Assembly: GCA_030667105.1 (NCBI GenBank) | Contig: DAOUWN010000004.1 | Span: 1-16,774 of the forward strand | Length of the DNA stretch: 16,774 nt | Origin: Deltaproteobacteria bacterium | GTDB taxonomy: Bacteria; Desulfobacterota; Desulfobacteria; C00003060 | Direction of reading: 5' to 3' | Shown: in pieces, positions 15,024 through 16,774 of the stretch | Numbering within the stretch: position 1 is the first letter of the stretch | Layout: every line of letters begins with the position of its first letter | Made by a program: the position numbers and the translations under genes | The notes under the pieces: model-generated | The model's input: only the letters and a program-made list of their open reading frames with translations | Told to the model about the DNA's origin: nothing | The model's database searches: none

Positions 15024-15210
15024 TCAACAAACACAGATCTGCCATGCATCTATACTGCAACACTTCCAAGAAACTTTTGTGATTTCATTATGATCTGCAC
15101 TCTCAACTGCGTGTTAGCCATACTAAGCACGCCCCTTATCTGAAGTGAGACCTGCCCCCCGCCTACTTGGTGTATTTCATACGTTGGCTTTCATTCAGAA
15201 CGAATCCGCT

Positions 15211-15687
15211 TCAACCCACCCGCTTGACGAGTGCGCCTATCATTTTCCCGTACCGCACACATTCATCACGAACCTCTTCGTTCGGGGCTCCCACTGACAC
15301 GGGGCCGTAGTGGTTTCCTTTTTGGACGCCTTGAACGATCATTCCGTGAATCAGCAACCCTTGGAGGATACTCAAAATGGTGGTTTCGTTCCCGCCGCCG
15401 ATCATTCCCGATGAAGTAAAGGCCCCTCCAACTTTTCCGGTCAGCTTCCCGTAACACTGGATGCTCTTGTCCATCAGTTCTTTGACCTCTGTTGCCATTA
15501 CCCCAAAATAGGTAGGGCTCCCTATTACAATCCCGTCCGATGAACGCAGGTCTTTAATTGTGGTATCTTGAACCTTCTTCAGATCAACGTCGACATCGCC
15601 CAATGAATCCAATCCCTCTTTGATGTACTCGGCCATCTTCTCTGTATTGCTGGACTTTGAGAAGTAACTTATCAGTACCTTTGACAT
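15211..15687 (-). CDS. Flavodoxin-family protein, WrbA-like
   Basis: A 158-residue cytoplasmic flavodoxin-fold protein expected to bind FMN and act in electron transfer or two-electron quinone reduction. The phosphate-binding loop SYFSKSSNTEKMA is at 7-19. GSPTYFGVMATEVKELMD (56-73) matches the WrbA-type flavin-contact loop, and SSGMIGGGNETTI (92-104) with LLIHGMIVQG (111-120) parallels the GGQE and HGM region of WrbA. It is shorter than WrbA of E. coli (198), so specific NAD(P)H:quinone oxidoreductase activity is uncertain. AGGAGG lies about 7 bases before the ATG at 15687. It starts 35 bases after the truncated TrkH frame on the same strand and may share its transcript. Confidence 0.85.
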   Translation of the reverse strand: MSKVLISYFSKSSNTEKMAEYIKEGLDSLGDVDVDLKKVQDTTIKDLRSSDGIVIGSPTYFGVMATEVKELMDKSIQCYGKLTGKVGGAFTSSGMIGGGNETTILSILQGLLIHGMIVQGVQKGNHYGPVSVGAPNEEVRDECVRYGKMIGALVKRVG

Positions 15688-15722
15688 CTGAACCCTCCTT
15701 TTTCTTGCAAAGTAACAAAACC

Positions 15723-16280
15723 TTATTCGATTAATTGCAACCCATTTTCGCGGGCAATGGTTTCTCCCCTTTCGACCGAGGCACTTATGGCGTGGAAAAC
15801 GGACAGATACAAGGCGTGAGACGCAGCAGCCTTTCTTACAAAACCTAAGAACAAGAGTAACGCTCCCGCCACCTCAATGGCTAGGGTGAGCCGAACGACA
15901 CGCAATACGAGGGTAATAACTGAACTTTCCCCGCTATTGGTAAAAGTGTCCTGAAGGCTATACCTTCCAGCAAGACCTGTTTTACGTCCTGCTATGAGTA
16001 GAAAAACAGTGGAGAACGTCAGTATGCCGATCCCGCCGATTTGAATCAGGGCCAAGACAACAATCTGACCGAACAAGGTAAGGTCTTTTGCCGTGTCCAC
16101 CACGATCAAACCTGTAACACAGGAGGCGGAAGTGGCGGGAAACAGTGCATTCACAAAACCAAGGGGTGTATTAGAAGCAGCCGCAGGCAGCATGAGCAGT
16201 CCTGTGCCGATACAAATCAGCAGAGCAAATGCTGAAACAGAGACCCTGGCTGGCGAGTCGAGTACTTTAGGAATTCGCAC
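15723..16280 (-). pseudogene. Truncated TrkH/KtrB-type potassium transporter
   Basis: The frame encodes the N-terminal 168 or so residues of a TrkH/KtrB potassium-translocating subunit, normally about 440-480 residues with four pore repeats. The first pore and selectivity segment is clear (TSASCVTGLIVVDT, about 51-64), followed by the helix LALIQIGGIGILTF (77-90). Homology runs to FHAISA (about 163-168), where a complete protein would continue with FCNAGF. Instead 18 unrelated residues follow, then a TAA stop. No other frame between here and the flavodoxin gene holds the missing three quarters, so a deletion or rearrangement with a breakpoint near 15776 is likely rather than a simple frameshift. 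With one of four pore units it cannot form the usual channel. The start is GTG at 16280 (AGGTGA upstream) or TTG at 16283. No trkA/ktrA partner is in the window. Confidence 0.82.
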
Positions 16281-16378
16281 CAAATCACCTGTATGGCAGT
16301 ATCAATTTTTCGGTCGTTCGAAATAGCAACTTCCCCAACATGTCTTTTTCAAAACAAAGATGAAAGGTTCGCAAGGCG

Positions 16379-16771
16379 TCAGTCGATAAACTCGCCTATA
16401 CGACTGTGTTTCTGCTTGAGCTTGAGAATCATGCGATCATGGCGATGAATACGAAGGATGGCTCGGATGATAAGATATGACCCCAAGACTATCATGGCCC
16501 CGCAAATGGCGAGTAAGGGTATGAGCCAATGCAGCACGCGTATCACGTCGTAATGTTTGGACGTAGCTATGAGTATGCTCAGGACCGAAAGCGGGAGGGC
16601 AAAAACGGCGATGCCCGTGCGCATGGCTGCCAGTGAGGTCCGCTTTTCAGCCAGAATGAGCTGAACCTCATTGATGATGACACCTTCCGAATCAGATAGG
16701 AAAGGTTCGGGCACTGTTTTGTATCCTTTGCGGGAATGGCTCCTTTGCTGCCATACTTTCTTCCGGCCCAT
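16379..16771 (-). CDS. DUF202 family inner-membrane protein
   Basis: A 130-residue small membrane protein. A basic, soluble N-terminus (1-35) is followed by the DUF202 signature LAEKRTSLAAMRTGIAVF (40-57), which resembles the family's ERTxLAWxRT motif, and two membrane helices (about 53-70 and 81-106). The C-terminus is basic (HRHDRMILKLKQKH). Its biochemical function is unknown; DUF202 domains occur alone and fused to transporter-chaperone proteins in eukaryotes. The ATG at 16771 is 3 bases from the window edge, so neither ribosome site nor promoter can be seen, and an earlier start cannot be excluded. It is 98 bases upstream of the truncated TrkH gene on the same strand. Confidence 0.8.
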   Translation of the reverse strand: MGRKKVWQQRSHSRKGYKTVPEPFLSDSEGVIINEVQLILAEKRTSLAAMRTGIAVFALPLSVLSILIATSKHYDVIRVLHWLIPLLAICGAMIVLGSYLIIRAILRIHRHDRMILKLKQKHSRIGEFID

Positions 16772-16774
16772 GAC

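Noticed and set aside
14961..15143. 60-residue plus-strand open frame
   Set aside because: It begins in the purine-rich low-complexity tract, has no ribosome site of note and no recognisable domain.

Overview
The window looks like chromosomal sequence from a Gram-negative anaerobe, most likely a Desulfobacterota (deltaproteobacterial) lineage. Pointers are the gene types (a DUF748/AsmA-like protein, an OmpA-type lipoprotein, a tandem universal stress protein, a WrbA-like flavodoxin), mid-range base composition and many short palindromic intergenic repeats. This assignment is inference: there is no rRNA or other phylogenetic marker here. I found no tRNA, rRNA, CRISPR array, insertion sequence or phage gene.

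Layout, left to right. 1-284 is gene-free with small hairpins. 285-2525 holds a divergent pair: a PrmA-type methyltransferase (-) and a major facilitator transporter (+). 2725-4780 is a phosphate-transport module: a PiT permease (+) faces a two-gene operon (-) encoding a CBS-pair protein and a DUF47/PhoU-like protein. Both transcription units have good sigma70-type promoters. 4970-8918 is the most unusual part: a promoter and repeat-bearing leader, a MoxR-type AAA+ ATPase, a 649-residue protein with a TraB/Tiki/DUF5682-like N-terminus, and a tandem UspA gene broken by one in-frame TGA. 9130-9904 is a divergent pair: a small FmdB-type zinc ribbon protein (-) and a DUF1232-J-domain fusion (+), with a terminator/antiterminator-like structure between them.

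9905-14753 continues with a palindrome-rich convergent junction, a 1009-residue DUF748 envelope protein (-), a 184-bp MITE-like element with 12-bp terminal inverted repeats, and a lipoprotein (-) made of a VWA domain, three calcium-binding thrombospondin type 3 repeats and an OmpA peptidoglycan-binding domain. The lipoprotein promoter has its -35 box inside a perfect palindrome, a likely operator. 15211-16771 is a minus-strand run: a DUF202 membrane protein, a TrkH/KtrB potassium transporter cut off after its first pore unit, and a WrbA-like flavodoxin.

The themes are ion and phosphate transport, envelope maintenance and stress response. The best candidates for follow-up are the MoxR/TraB-like/Usp operon, the interrupted Usp gene, the MITE-like element and the operator palindrome at 14861-14880.
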